Shown: one piece after another, positions 9,567-20,507 of the stretch
Numbering within the stretch: the stretch's first letter is position 1
Layout of the letters: each line of letters begins with the position of its first letter
Source: Stramonita haemastoma
Taxonomy: Eukaryota > Mollusca > Gastropoda > Neogastropoda > Muricidae
NCBI GenBank assembly: GCA_030674155.1
Contig: CM060337.1
Coordinates: 48,656,475-48,685,880 of the forward strand
Length of the DNA stretch: 29,406 nucleotides
Direction of reading: 5' to 3'
The notes under the pieces: generated by a model
The model's database searches: none
Seen by the model: the letters and a program-made list of their open reading frames with translations, nothing else
What the model was told of the DNA's origin: nothing
Position numbers and translations under genes: made by a program

Positions 9567-11039
9567 GAGAGAACTGCAATTCATGTAGTCAAGTGGAGTC
9601 TTTACAACATCACCACCTCTACACTACTTTCAAGAGCTATGCATCCATTATCCTCAACATGAAAGAAATAAAATGAAACAAATAAAATGAAAATATATAA
9701 TCCACTTAGGAAACAATGTACCCTTTACTATAAAAAAGAAGTGTTAAAACCTAATGTTCAAATGTCAGCATACAAGGGATACTTAAATCCACAACAAATG
9801 ATAACTTCTATAATTAGGCTTATGTTTCAAAATAAAGTTATTTTCCAAAACTTTTATCTGGCAAGATAGATGAAGGACAATACAGGAGGACAAGCCTGCC
9901 CTAATGTCTTGTGGCTCCTGGTACAAACTAATTCCCACTGTGTTCACCAATCATTAACTGCTCATTTTTTAGTCCTTCTACTCTACCCCCTCCCCCCAAT
10001 CCCCTTTAACTTTTACACAAAATAAAACATCTACACAATATCTGTTTTTATTTTCCTAAGTGCTTCTAACATGTATCATCTTGTTGTTTCAGATTTTCTT
10101 TTTTCCTATTTAAAAAATGCAGTCTGATAGCTGTGATGTGTGCATTGTAAAAATATTCATAAAACTCATGTCCTCCTTGTCAAATCTAGTCTACTGTTGA
10201 AAACAGAGACCTGCATCAGAGATGTTCAGACCTGGATGACTGTTGATAAGTGAAAACTCAATGATGATCAAAATGAAGCTCTTCTGCTTCAGGTGTTGTT
10301 TTTTTTGCAAGCTATTAGTGACTAGTCTGACTAATCTTAGAACTGTGTCTCTTGCTTGTAGTAAATACATGCTGTCTGATGGCACAGTGCACAAATCCAA
10401 CATCACTCAGTAAGGTCTAGTCCAAAGTCCTAAATTTAGCGCTCTCCTTCCTTTTACCTAGTCCATGTGTGGTCAGCTCCTCCTATAAATAACACCAGCT
10501 GAGCTGGGATGGGATGGGATAATTAGCAGCTGAGAGGAGCTGAAACTGGGGGAAATTGACAGCTGTGATGGAAGTAGTGCTATCACAAGACAATGAAGGC
10601 TACATAGATTTATCATATTGTAAGGTTTTTAACAAATGTTTTACACATATATTGCATTTTGCAGATTAATCAGTTTCTAATGTAAAGTGTCTGTATCATT
10701 ATCATGATTATATGTTGATTTATGCAATCAGAACTTATGTAAGCAATGCAATGTGATGTAATGTGAGGATGTAAAAAAATGTAAGTGGAAAGTTGCAAAG
10801 CACTTTTACCTAGAAGTGGCCTGAAGACACTATTTACAAAGTTGGGCCCAAAGAAGTAATGACAGTACACAGGGAAAACTGTGGCAATGAATGGTTTAGA
10901 AAAAAAAACTACAATCACAACAACAGCAAGAAAACAACAAACAACAACACAAAAAAAACAAACAGTCAAAACAACATTTCACTGCACAAAAAATCAACAC
11001 CTCACATATTCACTTACTCAGGATAACAGCTTATCACAC
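9567..11039. other. Longest low-repeat stretch on the left; no gene recognised
   Basis: No coding frame with domain-like content. An exact 10-bp inverted repeat TCAGCTCCTC / GAGGAGCTGA lies at 10473-10482 and 10534-10543. Between its arms are TATAAATA (near 10484) and a GGGATGGGATGGGAT run. A promoter role is possible but unsupported. Confidence 0.5.
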
Positions 11040-11353
11040 ACAAAGAGAGACACACATATATGCACATGCCATGCAAACAAATGCACATGATACACACACC
11101 ACACATACCACACACCAACACACACACACACACACACACAACACACAGGGTAGGCATGGTCAGTCTGAGAAGACTATGGAGTTGGCTCTAGGCTCTAACC
11201 TCTTGCCACCTTCCTTCCCTACATACACCATACACCTGCATAAACACATCACACCCACTCTCTCTCTCTCTCCCTCTCTCTCTGTCTCTCTCTCTCTGTC
11301 TCTCTTCTTCTACTGCTCTTCTCTCTCTCTCTCTTCTCTCTCTCTCTTCTTCT

Positions 11354-11405
<52 letters not shown>

Positions 11406-11466
11406 CTCTACTAATTCACACTTACCCTATCACTTTTACACATCACACAACACACACTCACACACA

Positions 11467-11527
<61 letters not shown>
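11040..11527. repeat. CA / CT / CA microsatellite cluster
   Basis: CA-rich at about 11090-11150, CT-rich at about 11259-11410, and pure CA at about 11468-11527. The short spacer at 11150-11255 shows no gene. Confidence 0.95.
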
Positions 11528-11529
<2 letters not shown>

Positions 11530-11532
<3 letters not shown>

Positions 11533-11930
11533 CTGCTGGTTACTGGCAATGGTATAGCTCTGAAGAAAAGAGGAGATCAGTTTGAAAAGTTCTTCTGAAG
11601 GCTGAGACTGAATCAGAATGATAAAAAGGAGATGGAAGATCATTCCAAAGAGGGACTGTATGAGAAAAACTTGTACATGAACCACAGGATATACAATGCT
11701 GGTTGGAATGTGGAGTCTGGTTATAAGAGGGAGGATGAAAAATAGCAAGCTGGTACATAAGCTGAAGAAGATCAGACAGACTGGAGAACATGCTGACAGA
11801 CCATTGACAGTAGATGCAATGTTCCTAATTATTCTGCCAGTGAAGGGAATGAACCAGAGGACAGAATGAAATGATCAAGTTGAGTACATGAGTGAAAGAC
11901 TAAGCCAGGACTATTGTTTGAACACTTTAA
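11530..11930 (-). pseudogene. LINE reverse-transcriptase C-terminal remnant
   Basis: The minus-strand frame includes TSFSHTVPLWNDLPSPF and then SVSAFRRTFQTDLL (near 11590-11665). This matches the end of many non-LTR retrotransposon ORF2 proteins, where a (R/T)SF..A.P.LWN.LP block is followed by S...FK..LKT.LF. The region upstream to about 11930 has weak LINE-like character (Ser, Leu and Phe rich) with frame breaks. Everything 5' of it is missing, as expected for a 5'-truncated insertion. The element's 3' side runs into the CA tract. Confidence 0.7.
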
Positions 11931-12059
11931 GTCAGATGATGCTTAGGTACACACAGAAGAAGAGATTGTAATAAACAAGCCTGGAAAAACATAAGCATAG
12001 CCTAAGGTCTTGTGTGTGTATGTATTGTTGTAATATATTATGTGTGATTTTGTGTGATG

Positions 12060-12124
12060 TATTTGTGTTGTTGTGGGAGTGGTGTGTGTGTGTGTGTGTG
12101 TTGTGTGTGTGTGGTGTGTGCGGT
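12060..12124. repeat. (TG)n microsatellite
   Basis: TG repeats with occasional GG and TT interruptions. Confidence 0.9.
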
Positions 12125-13105
12125 GCATAAATTTGATATGTGTTGATCCCAATTTTGGGGAAAGTTGCATGCATGTAAATGACTTGAATGCAAACGCTTC
12201 AATTTGTTTGCTTTACAAGATCCAGCCTATATAAATTCCATGTATTATCACTGATGTCCACCTCCAAGATGATGGAAGGCCATATTAATCTTCAACTTCT
12301 CTCAGCATGTCCACAGCTAACTATTAGCCACCAAACATTGCTCAAATATGCATCAAATGATTTCTATAAGACATTGCTGCCTCTGAAAATATCTGGTTTA
12401 TGAAACAGACAGATTTTGGCACAGCTAAGAACTGTAGTCAGACTGACAATTCAAGATTGACAGAGGTCAGACAGGTTTATGGACTGGACTGCTGACTTCA
12501 CTCAGTACAGTGTTGCTGGGCACTGCCCTGAATTGTTCAGGCTGTTGTCTTGGGCAAGTTGAAGCTGGTGGAGCCCATCTCTCTCCTAGAGGTCTGCTGT
12601 GCATGCTGCACATGTTCATGTCATGCAGTCCACCACCCATAGCTGACTGACTACTTTTCCACAAAAAGCATGTGTTCTTCAATATTCACTTCATATTCCT
12701 CCAGTTTTTTTCTCCATTCAACCCCCCTCTCCTCTTCCTAAAGCTATCTTCTTTTTGCAGCTCATTTGTGCAAGAGCACTGCTGTACTGGAACAATGCAC
12801 CCAAAACAATAATTTCTTTAAAAATAACTGCAAGGGGGGAAAAAGAAATAAAAGAAACAAGAACACAGACACAGACACACAGACACAGACACACAACACA
12901 CACCATCCAAGGTGCAGTTTATAGGAACACTACTCTGTCTTCTGTAGATTATCAATGAAGAAAATCATTTCTAACCTGTACTTAACTCACAATCTGTTTG
13001 GTAATTTAGGAAGGCAAAATAGTCTGATGCTGCTGTAAAACTTATTAAAAAGAAAGTGCAGCTTTTTCTATTTAAGACTGTTTACTCTTTATCTTTTACA
13101 TTTTT
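12125..13105. other. No gene recognised
   Basis: Mixed-composition sequence. A short CAGACACAGACACA run lies near 12864-12895. No domain-like frame was found. Confidence 0.5.
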
Positions 13106-13180
13106 ATTCTGAAATAACACACACACACACATCACACCATCACATACACACACACCACACACACCACACACACACACCTC

Positions 13181-13235
<55 letters not shown>
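13106..13235. repeat. Compound (CA)n-(CT)n microsatellite
   Basis: Interrupted CA repeats (about 13117-13178) are followed by a nearly pure CT tract (about 13184-13233). Confidence 0.95.
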
Positions 13236-13237
<2 letters not shown>

Positions 13238-13990
13238 TCTCACTCACCAAACAAAAACATGACACTCAGAATATAACATACATTCTAACCCGTATTATTC
13301 GCACAAAAGTTGTGTAAATCCAGGAATGATTTATTATAGGTATGATGCAAAATAATTACTCCATATTACTTATTATCCATTTAATTGTTCATATATTTCC
13401 TTCATTTATTTACTCATTTAGGCTATGGAAATCATCCTGAATCTTGCATGAAATGTCTGACTTATACAACAGTAACAACTTGGGTCTAAGAAGAGAGATT
13501 CTGTTTGTCCAAAAACCTACACCTTTTCAGGCACACTCCCACATCTTCACACCAACTAACTTGTCAATCTCACTGTGTTTTCCTCTCCTCTCCCACAGCC
13601 ATTTCAGTTCTCTGTCTCAAATCTGGTCCAGGGTTCCTTCTCCCCAACATCTCACTTTGTGCTCATCCTGTCAAACAACAAAAACAAAATATTACTTTTC
13701 TGGCTCACAACCCTGCTTGTGGTTTTGAACACATCTGTCTGTGGACTGACTTCTCCATTAACTTCTTTAGCAGTTTTTGGAATCACTGAGCATGATTTTT
13801 TTTCAGGCATGTGCTGTGGGCAAGTTGAGCCTGGAATCAGACTGTTTGCTATCCAAAAGCAACTCTATCCCCAAGAAGCAAACATGTGCAGTTATTTTTG
13901 TGCAGGTGTGCATGTACTTGTAAACAAAAAAGAGTACAATACCAGTGCAAATTTGCTATGGGAGACCATAACCCCCCCCCCCCCTTCCTC
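13236..13990. other. No gene recognised; C run near 13973
   Basis: Overlapping plus-strand open frames at 13444-14078 show no conserved motif and no consistent splice context. A run of about 12 C lies at 13973-13984. Confidence 0.45.
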
Positions 13991-13994
13991 TTTT

Positions 13995-14080
13995 AGTTTA
14001 CCAGTCACTGCTGGGATTGAAGCTCATGACTTCAGGACTGCAGGTCTGACACTGTCACTGAGCCAGGGATATTTCTGACC
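13995..14080 (-). mobile_element. tRNA-like SINE head (second type, candidate)
   Basis: On the minus strand TGGCTCAGTGACAGTGTCAG (near 14048-14067) matches a tRNA box A, and AGCTTCAATCCC (near 14013-14024) is a near match to box B. The spacing suits a tRNA-derived SINE promoter. It lies head-to-head with the plus-strand SINE that starts at 14121. No body is identified. Confidence 0.45.
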
Positions 14081-14120
14081 AGATCCAGTATATAGTGGAC
14101 AACACCTAACAATTTCTATT

Positions 14121-14400
14121 GGGGGACAGAAAAGCCTAGTGGTCAGAACATTGTGCTGCAATCTGATGACCCAGGTTTGACTCCCATTCAGGGGGATTTT
14201 CCCTGGAGTTAACATCAGTGCTGACTCCACTCTCCCCAAAAGCTCTTTGGATGAGACTAATAAGCTCTGTATGAATGCACACAGAACAACAGTGGGAACA
14301 GATGACAAGATTTACAAAACTGCATATACATGGAGACTGGATGTAAAAAAGCACATGAGTGCTTATTCCATTTTCCTGATATAAAGATAATAAAAAGAAT
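14121..14400 (+). mobile_element. tRNA-derived SINE, copy 1 (near complete)
   Basis: The head reads AAAGCCTAGTGGTCAGAACA at 14131-14150 (box A-like), with box B GGTTTGACTCC near 14174-14184. The body contains TTAACATCAGTGCTGACTCC, then GTGGGAACAGATGAC and ACTGCATATACATGGAGACT. The 3' region has GTGCTTATTCCATTTTCC with an AT-rich tail near 14380-14405. Two related copies lie at 14595-14760 (plus, 3' part) and 18155-18425 (minus). SINEs of this type are transcribed by RNA polymerase III and mobilised by a partner LINE; which LINE is not known here. Confidence 0.8.
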
Positions 14401-14594
14401 AAAATATTGAAAACATAATGGTAGGGAAGATAATGGCTTTGTCAATGATTTACTTGAAAAAAAATGATAATGATTATACAATGACATGATGTACAACACT
14501 AGCTGGATGTTACCAGCAAACAAGCATTTTAGAAAAAAAAAAGAAAAAGGCCAGTCAGCTAGCTGAATTAGCCACAGAGTACAAGTGTTCTTTG

Positions 14595-14760
14595 CAGCAG
14601 AACATTTGCCACAGTTAAATCCTGTTCTGTTTTTTCGTAGAGTAGGCCATTGTGTGCCGTGGGAACAGATGACATTTACAAAACTGCATACACATGGGGA
14701 CTGGATGTAAAAAAGCACAAGTGCTTATCCTATTATCCTCAATATAAAAGATTAAAAAAA
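14595..14760 (+). mobile_element. SINE copy 2, 3' part only
   Basis: Shares TTAAATCCTGTTCTG, AGAGTAGGCCAT and GTGGGAACAGATGACATTTA with the copy at 18155-18425, and ACTGCATACACATGGGGACT and AAGCACAAGTGCTTATCC with copy 1. It has no tRNA-like head, as in a 5'-truncated insertion. It lies about 195 bp after copy 1 in the same orientation. Confidence 0.75.
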
Positions 14761-15470
14761 TATTATTTTTAAATGATAGTAACAGTGAGTCCACTGACAG
14801 TTCAAGCAATAGCAGATGTCAATCAATCCTGAGGCAGTAGGAAATAGGGGGACAGGTCCTGTATGTGGTGTGGGTGAGGGGGGGAGGAGTGGTAAACAAG
14901 AGTTAAAACCTAATCAGAGCAGAATATGTGGATAAGTAGATTTGATCAATATATAAAGATGATCCCAAATGAATGTATATTTACTCCTTTTTGTGGTTTA
15001 TCTTGCACAACTGTGGTCAAGAAGTATAATTCAGTGTCCAGCAAAAATCTGCATTGGTTTTCAAATTAGGCACATTATCTCAAGTCAATTATCAAAAATT
15101 TAAAGATCTAAATAAATTTGTTCATTTTTCATTAAAACACTTTTTTTTAATCCCACATAGCTTCCATGCCAGATCTTTTTGTCAATCCTACAGACCCCTG
15201 ATACAGAAATATGGAAAGGATCATCAATGGCTGAATCCACTTGACTCTTGTCCTAAGGTTCGAAATTTCTACAACTTCCAGATCCTGCTGTGATCTTGAA
15301 AGGAATCAGAACATTAGATCGAAACTTTACAATGCATATAAGTGTTTTTCTCCTATTTCTACCACAAAACGATCTCTCATGCACAGATCTCAATAATTTC
15401 ATTAGCAAGAAAAGCCAACACGTGGTTGATCAAAGCCACAACGAAGTTGGAATGAAAAGTCAGGACTCAC
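14761..15470. other. Low-repeat sequence, no feature recognised
   Basis: Two short plus-strand frames (15054-15293 and 15290-15535) have no recognisable motif. CpG dinucleotides become more frequent from about 15250. Confidence 0.4.
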
Positions 15471-15617
15471 CTTCAAAATCACAAAACTGCCGTGCATACT
15501 CTGTCTTTTACGTAATAGGCGTTTTGCACACTTAATTGCACAAGTAATACAAAGTATAATAGCTATCTGCAAATTGTAGAGATTGATCAAAGTAATTTCT
15601 TCATTTTTCAACAATTA
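15471..15617 (-). other. Possible minus-strand exon with consensus splice donor
   Basis: A minus-strand frame is open from just after a TAA near 15620 and reads a hydrophobic segment (LYNLQIAIILCITCAIKCAK) followed by a basic cluster RLLRKR. It reaches GAAG/GTGAGT with the exon end at 15471, a textbook 5' splice site. The only in-frame ATG is near the end (MHGSFVILK), so the frame would need an upstream exon, or the ATG starts a short first coding piece. The palindrome TTACGTAA (15508-15515), a bZIP-type binding sequence, lies inside it. This could be a real exon, a non-coding exon or coincidence. Confidence 0.25.
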
Positions 15618-15751
15618 CCGGAAATTAATATGGAGCCATTGATCCTTGTGCACATGCGTGACCTTCACCCTCTCTGTTTCCTTTTTGTTTTTGTCTTTTT
15701 ACTAGAGGTGATCTAAAACAGTGCATAAACACACAGGCATGTGCATATGCA

Positions 15752-15813
<62 letters not shown>

Positions 15814-15948
15814 GTGTGTGTGTGTGTGTGTGTGTGTTTGATTCTATGTGTTTCCAAGTATGTGAATTTTTCAGTTTCAAGGTTTTTCACTGTTCATTTT
15901 TCCACAAGTTAGATTCTAAAGCAGCTCATGTGCACATGTATGCACACG

Positions 15949-16015
<67 letters not shown>

Positions 16016-16106
16016 CATGTGCATGTGGCATGTGCACATGTGAGGAGAGAGAGACAGAGACAGAGAGATACAGAGAGACAGAGAGGTAGGGGGAGAGGGA
16101 GGGAGA
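15752..16106. repeat. Two (GT)n tracts and a GA tract
   Basis: GT at about 15755-15838 and 15954-16015, then GAGACAGAGA repeats to about 16106. The 115-bp spacer between the GT tracts carries no gene. Confidence 0.95.
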
Positions 16107-16147
16107 TGTCTTTTATGTTGATGCTGTAGGTTGGTCAATTTTTATTT

Positions 16148-16178
16148 TTATTTTTTTTTTTTTTTTTTGGGGGGGGGT
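16148..16178. repeat. T-run followed by G-run
   Basis: About 19 T followed by 9 G. Such homopolymers are error-prone in sequencing. Confidence 0.85.
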
Positions 16179-16370
16179 TAATGATACTTTTTATTGAGGA
16201 AAATAATTAGACACACACACCCATCTTTTTATTTTTTTCAATACCCAGTACCAAATTAAGGAAAATTGATGATGAAAAAACAACCCAGCAAAAAAACAAA
16301 TAAATAAAGAGCTGGCCAAAAAAGAACTGCACAGTGAAAAAAACAGAAGAAAAAAAGACAAATCTGTGCC

Positions 16371-16554
<184 letters not shown>

Positions 16555-16559
<5 letters not shown>

Positions 16560-17035
16560 TATTGCTACTGACATTAAAGTTAGGCTGTCCCTTCCTTTTG
16601 CACCTCTCCCCATCTGGCCTTTCCTCCACTGCCTATCAAACCTTCTCAGTCAGTGCAACATGCACATGCTGTCACCTTGCCTTGGCTCAACCCCTGCACT
16701 GTGGTAAGGGGCAGGCCAAATAGGCTTATTGTGTGTTTGTGTATTTTGGTGTGTGTGTGTTTGTGTGTGTTTGTGTGTGTGTGGTGAGAGAGAGAGAGAT
16801 TTGCTAAGAACATTCAAGTTAGCATTTCCATTCCTTTTACCCCCCCCCCCCCCTTCCCCTCACCCCTCCACTGTCTATCAAGCTTTCCCAGTCAGTGCAG
16901 CATACACGTGCTGTATAACCTTGGTTTGGCTTGGCCCCTTGCACTGTGGTAACTTGCAGGACAAGCTAGGCTTAGGCTCCCCTAGCAGAGAGACACCTCA
17001 GTTTATGACAATGAAGGCAGGCATGCACCATGCAC

Positions 17036-17074
<39 letters not shown>

Positions 17075-17144
17075 GAGAGAGAATTTCCTTCAGCCTAGCT
17101 GAAAGGCCACCTTATGTTTTGACAACGAAAGCAGGCATGCACCA

Positions 17145-17160
<16 letters not shown>
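16555..17160. repeat. Diverged duplication of a roughly 180-bp unit between microsatellites
   Basis: The segment 16558-16725 (CACTGCCTATCAAACCTT, CAGTCAGTGCA, TGCACTGTGGTAA) reappears at 16805-16970 as CACTGTCTATCAAGC, CAGTCAGTGCA and TGCACTGTGGTAACTTGCAG. A smaller pair, AGGCAGGCATGCACCATGCACG near 17015 and AAGCAGGCATGCACCACGCACG near 17130, follows. GT/GA tracts separate the copies. There is no coding content. Confidence 0.8.
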
Positions 17161-17241
<81 letters not shown>

Positions 17242-17244
17242 TTT
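17148..17244. repeat. Compound (GT)n-(GA)n microsatellite
   Basis: A GT run (about 17150-17181) passes directly into a GA run (about 17182-17241). Confidence 0.95.
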
Positions 17245-17483
17245 AATCCTTGCTAGGGTTTCTGCTTTTTTCCATTGTTGTGGTGTGGTGTGTTTTGTGT
17301 TGAGTGACTGTAGCACATTTCTGTGTCTGAATGCTGATAGCCATTTGGTGGTGTTTTGGACATAGTCTGTCATTTTCTTTATGCTTGATGTAGCTGACAG
17401 TATGCAATTTATCATTATTTTCCTTATGTCAGTTTATCAGTATTTTCATTAAATGGATTGATCAGTCTTTTTTATTAGTCATT

Positions 17484-17693
17484 CTACCAGTCTTTTATGA
17501 AGTGGGTACTCCCAAACAACGTGATTGTGTTGTCTGATTCACATGTGAAAACATCTGTGCTGTCAGAACTGATGACAGTTACTTTTGGGAGTGGTTGTCT
17601 CTGTGTTTGTTGTAATTGTTTCAATACAGATCTGTCTGTCAGTGATGCAATAACATAGGATTTCACATTACCAGCATCCCCCTCACTCCACTC

Positions 17694-17695
<2 letters not shown>
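17484..17695 (-). other. Unassigned open frame of about 70 codons
   Basis: The minus-strand frame has balanced composition unlike the nearby simple repeats and includes VKSYVIASLTDRSVLKQL and VTVISSDSTDVF. The DSTDVF piece recalls the DDTDVF-type motif of some transposon-linked proteins, but the match is too short to assign. The frame begins inside a CA tract, and no splice or start signals are clear. It may be a degraded transposon piece or chance. Confidence 0.2.
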
Positions 17696-17696
<1 letters not shown>

Positions 17697-17728
<32 letters not shown>

Positions 17729-17756
17729 CACACACACACATTCACACACATTCACA
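17697..17756. repeat. (CA)n microsatellite
   Basis: CA runs with ACAAC and ATTC interruptions. Confidence 0.95.
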
Positions 17757-18077
17757 CAAACCCAGGTATACTCAGAGAGAAAACACCCCCATCAACACAC
17801 AGAGAAGCATTTCAGTCTATACTCTTCTCTCTCCCCAGTGGTTCTTACCAGTTAAAGGCTGATGATGCCATCAGCAGGAAGGGTAGGATTGCCATCTGAG
17901 AGTGTACTCTTTTTTCAATATATCATCTAATGTGAATTTTCATTTTCTTCCCTTGTTAGTTTCTACTGTTGTTTCAAATCTCAAACTTGTTGAAATATCA
18001 TTTTATATTATAGTCAGTAAAATGAAGTTGATCTTACTTCATTTTTTTCTCTTTGTCTTCCTTTTAATAGTACCCCC

Positions 18078-18079
18078 CC

Positions 18080-18150
<71 letters not shown>
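18078..18150. repeat. (CT)n microsatellite
   Basis: A nearly pure CT tract directly next to the truncated 3' end of the minus-strand SINE at 18155. Confidence 0.95.
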
Positions 18151-18152
<2 letters not shown>

Positions 18153-18154
18153 CC

Positions 18155-18425
18155 CCATGTGTATGCAGTTATTGTAAATGTCATCTGTTCCCACCGCACA
18201 CATGGCCTACTCTTTCAAAAAGCAGAACAGAATTTAACATGAGCACAAGATTTTCTGCATGCGTTCGCCCAAGGACTAGGTTTTTAGTCTAATCGGAAAG
18301 ACTTTGGGGGGTGTAGAGTCAGCACTGATGTTAATTCTAGAGGAAAAAACCCTCAACAGGGAATCGAACTGGTGGTCACATGTGCATCCCAATATTCTGA
18401 CCACTAGGGTTTCTCATCCTCCTGT
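18155..18425 (-). mobile_element. tRNA-derived SINE, copy 3
   Basis: The minus strand reads CCCTAGTGGTCAGAATATTG (box A side, near 18390-18410), then box B AGTTCGATTCCC (near 18360-18371), closer to consensus than copy 1. It continues TTAACATCAGTGCTGACTC, CAAAGTCTTT, AGAGTAGGCCAT, GTGGGAACAGATGACATTTA and CTGCATACACATGGGG, where it meets a GA/CT tract. It has an internal segment (TTAAATTCTGTTCTG) that copy 1 lacks and copy 2 retains. Confidence 0.8.
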
Positions 18426-18762
18426 CTTAGTCTTTTGAGCAAGTCAGGCACTCTTTGCTTTTGCATTTTGTGTTACAAATCTGGATCTTATCAATCCTTG
18501 ATCATAGTCATTTCAGGGGCATATTTTTCGAGATTGCTTCAGAAATCAGAGCCTAGATGTGTGATGTGGGGTTTTTTTGTTATTGCTTTTTGTTTTCAAT
18601 GTTATGAACACATACAAGATTCAAGATGTAAGATTCAATATCTAATTCCTTTCAGCCCTTTTGGGGTATGGAGGATCACAATACGAATTCAACAAGAGAA
18701 TAAACCTAACAGCCATACACCCCAAAATGGTATCAATGACAACTGAACTGAACAGCAAGAAT
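18426..18762. other. No gene recognised
   Basis: AT-rich unique sequence. The plus-strand frame at 18435-18746 lacks recognisable motifs. Confidence 0.5.
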
Positions 18763-19215
18763 TCATGCAAAATGAGAAACAAACAGCACTAAAACATCAA
18801 AATATTTTTGAAATCCATCAATTTCTTTCAAGTGCACAATATACACTTGTGAATGACAAATATTGAAATTTGAAGAAATGCCTGCAAATCTTATAAATTT
18901 TGAAAGAGATAGGAAAACTTTTTGCGATTTATATTTCATGAGCCTAAAAAAATTATAATTGGATATGAGCCTAAGAAAATGCTGAGGAATAACATCTTGT
19001 TGTAAATTTATAAAGTAGGGACATTCCATGATAAAATGAAATTCATCCCTTAAAACAGACACATTATATTTGAACACATTCTTTCTTCTAGTGGTGTGTT
19101 ATGGAAAACTTTCGACCTCAATAGGAAGTTTGTGACAACTGCAACGAAATTTTTTAGCCTAAACATTAATAATATTGGTAAAAAGTTAAATTTTTTTTTC
19201 CCTTCCAAAATCAGG
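18763..19215 (-). pseudogene. LINE ORF2 C-terminal remnant (cysteine/histidine type)
   Basis: The minus-strand reading has FRCSCHKLPIEVESF (near 19100-19160). After frame breaks it continues VLRDEFHFIMECPYFINLQ and then LMKYKSQKVFLSLSKFIRFA. This matches the C-terminal region of many animal LINE ORF2 proteins: a FR...H.L.IE.GR block, then C..C...DE.HF...CP.Y, then a tail ending in AKFI-like sequence. The expected cysteines before DEFHF are changed or lost and the frame shifts more than once, so it is inactive. Nothing 5' of it survives; a C-rich tract and the assembly gap follow. Confidence 0.75.
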
Positions 19216-19225
19216 CCACAAAACA

Positions 19226-19306
19226 CACACCCCACCCCCACCCCCCCCCCACCCCCCCCCCCCCCCCCTCTCTTCTCTCTTCTCTGTCTCTTTCTTTCTC
19301 TCTCTC
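19226..19306. repeat. C-rich homopolymer block and CT tract at gap edge
   Basis: C runs broken by single A (19228-19268) pass into CT repeats that stop at the first N. Confidence 0.95.
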
Positions 19307-19406
19307 NNNNNNNNNNNNNNNNNNNNNNNNNNNNNNNNNNNNNNNNNNNNNNNNNNNNNNNNNNNNNNNNNNNNNNNNNNNNNNNNNNNNNNNNNNNNNN
19401 NNNNNN
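19307..19406. other. Assembly gap, 100 N
   Basis: Exactly 100 N, the usual placeholder for a gap of unknown size. It lies between the CT tract and the first visible composite unit. Confidence 0.99.
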
Positions 19407-19468
19407 TGAACGTGCACCACAACATACATCACCACATTTCCACTGCTGAAGGAGTCTGCACAAAACCT

Positions 19469-19506
19469 ATATCATTCTCTGTGTGTGAGTATGTGTGTGT
19501 GTGTGT

Positions 19507-19540
<34 letters not shown>

Positions 19541-19548
19541 TTGTGTGT

Positions 19549-19589
<41 letters not shown>

Positions 19590-19689
19590 TGTGTGTGTGT
19601 ATAAGAGATATCTCACAATCTATGTGTATGTTGCACCAGACACGGGCACTACAACATACACTACCACATATTGCATTGCTGAATCTGAC
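19469..19689. repeat. GT module 1 of unit A
   Basis: ATATCATTCTCTG, GT tract, GATATCTCACAATCTATGTG, then CACGGGCACTACAACATACA and a short tail to GAATCTGAC. Confidence 0.9.
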
Positions 19690-19697
19690 TCAGATGA

Positions 19698-20069
19698 CTC
19701 GGTCACGTACGAAGGATAGAGGATAGACACATTCCTAAAGATCTCCTCTATGGTGAACTTGCCTCCGGCAAGAGAAGCATTAGCTGCCCCCAACTGCACT
19801 ATGAAGACCTCTGCAAGCATGACATGAGAGCGCTGGACATAAACACAGAGAACTGGGAGGAGGTAGCGGCTGACCGCAGCAAATGGCGCAGTGTTCTCCA
19901 CAAACAGCTGAAGTGTGGTGAAGAAAAGATCCACACCACAGCAAATGAAAAGAGAGCCAAGCGGAAGGCATATGCTCCAGCCACCTCAACAAGCCACATC
20001 TGCATCAGATGCAACAGAGACTGCAACACCCGCATTGGACTGACCAGCCACAGCCGGTGTTGCCGCTGA
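19698..20069 (+). pseudogene. LINE ORF2 C-terminus with C2HC zinc finger, unit A (frame open)
   Basis: An open plus-strand frame of 124 codons including the TGA stop. It starts LGHVRRIEDRHIPKDLLYGE, continues with LDINTENWEEVAADRSKWR and ends with HICIRCNRDCNTRIGLTSH followed by SRCCR. LGHVRRM.D.RIPKD.LYGEL.(T/S)GKR, then W...A.DRS.WR, then a C-x2-C-x12-H-x3-C finger, is the standard end of a group of animal non-LTR retrotransposon proteins. The finger probably binds nucleic acid during integration. A TGA directly precedes the LGH codon, so only the 3' end of the element is present. There is no start signal, and the open frame does not imply expression. Confidence 0.85.
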
Positions 20070-20180
20070 ACAAATGACCTCTCCTTTGGCGCGAATTCCA
20101 TACTTGACACCAACTGATAGAGGCCTACTACTACTACTCCTCCATAAACTCTGATCAATCTCCACAGAATTGATCTCTTA

Positions 20181-20206
20181 ATATCGTACTCTGTGTGTGT
20201 GCGCGC

Positions 20207-20290
<84 letters not shown>

Positions 20291-20430
20291 GTGTGGTGTA
20301 TGTGTATCTGTGTGTTTCTGTGTGTGTGTTTGTGTGTGTGTGTGTGAGATATCTAACAATCAATGTGTATGTTGCACCAGACACGGGCACTGCAACATAC
20401 ACCGCCACACATTCCACAGCTGAATCTGCC
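20181..20430. repeat. GT module 2 of unit A
   Basis: ATATCGTACTCTG, a GT tract of about 155 bp with GCGCGCG near its start, GATATCTAACAATCAATGTG, then CACGGGCACTGCAACATACA. Confidence 0.9.
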
Positions 20431-20507
20431 TTCACACTATCTGGCTGATAACACACCCGAAGCATGTTGGAATGACACATCTCATCTTACAACTTGACTT
20501 ACTTGAT

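Noticed and set aside
8861..9676. A 271-codon Arg/Glu-rich frame and Ser/Leu-rich frames on the other strand
   Set aside because: Translation of a GA polypurine tract; composition follows the dinucleotide.
10473..10543. TATAAATA between 10-bp inverted arms as a promoter
   Set aside because: A short inverted repeat and a TATA-like word are expected by chance in AT-rich DNA, and no gene follows on either strand. Kept only as a note.
13444..14078. Overlapping plus-strand open frames of up to 167 codons
   Set aside because: No recognisable motif, no consistent splice signals, and the end overlaps a tRNA-like SINE head on the other strand.
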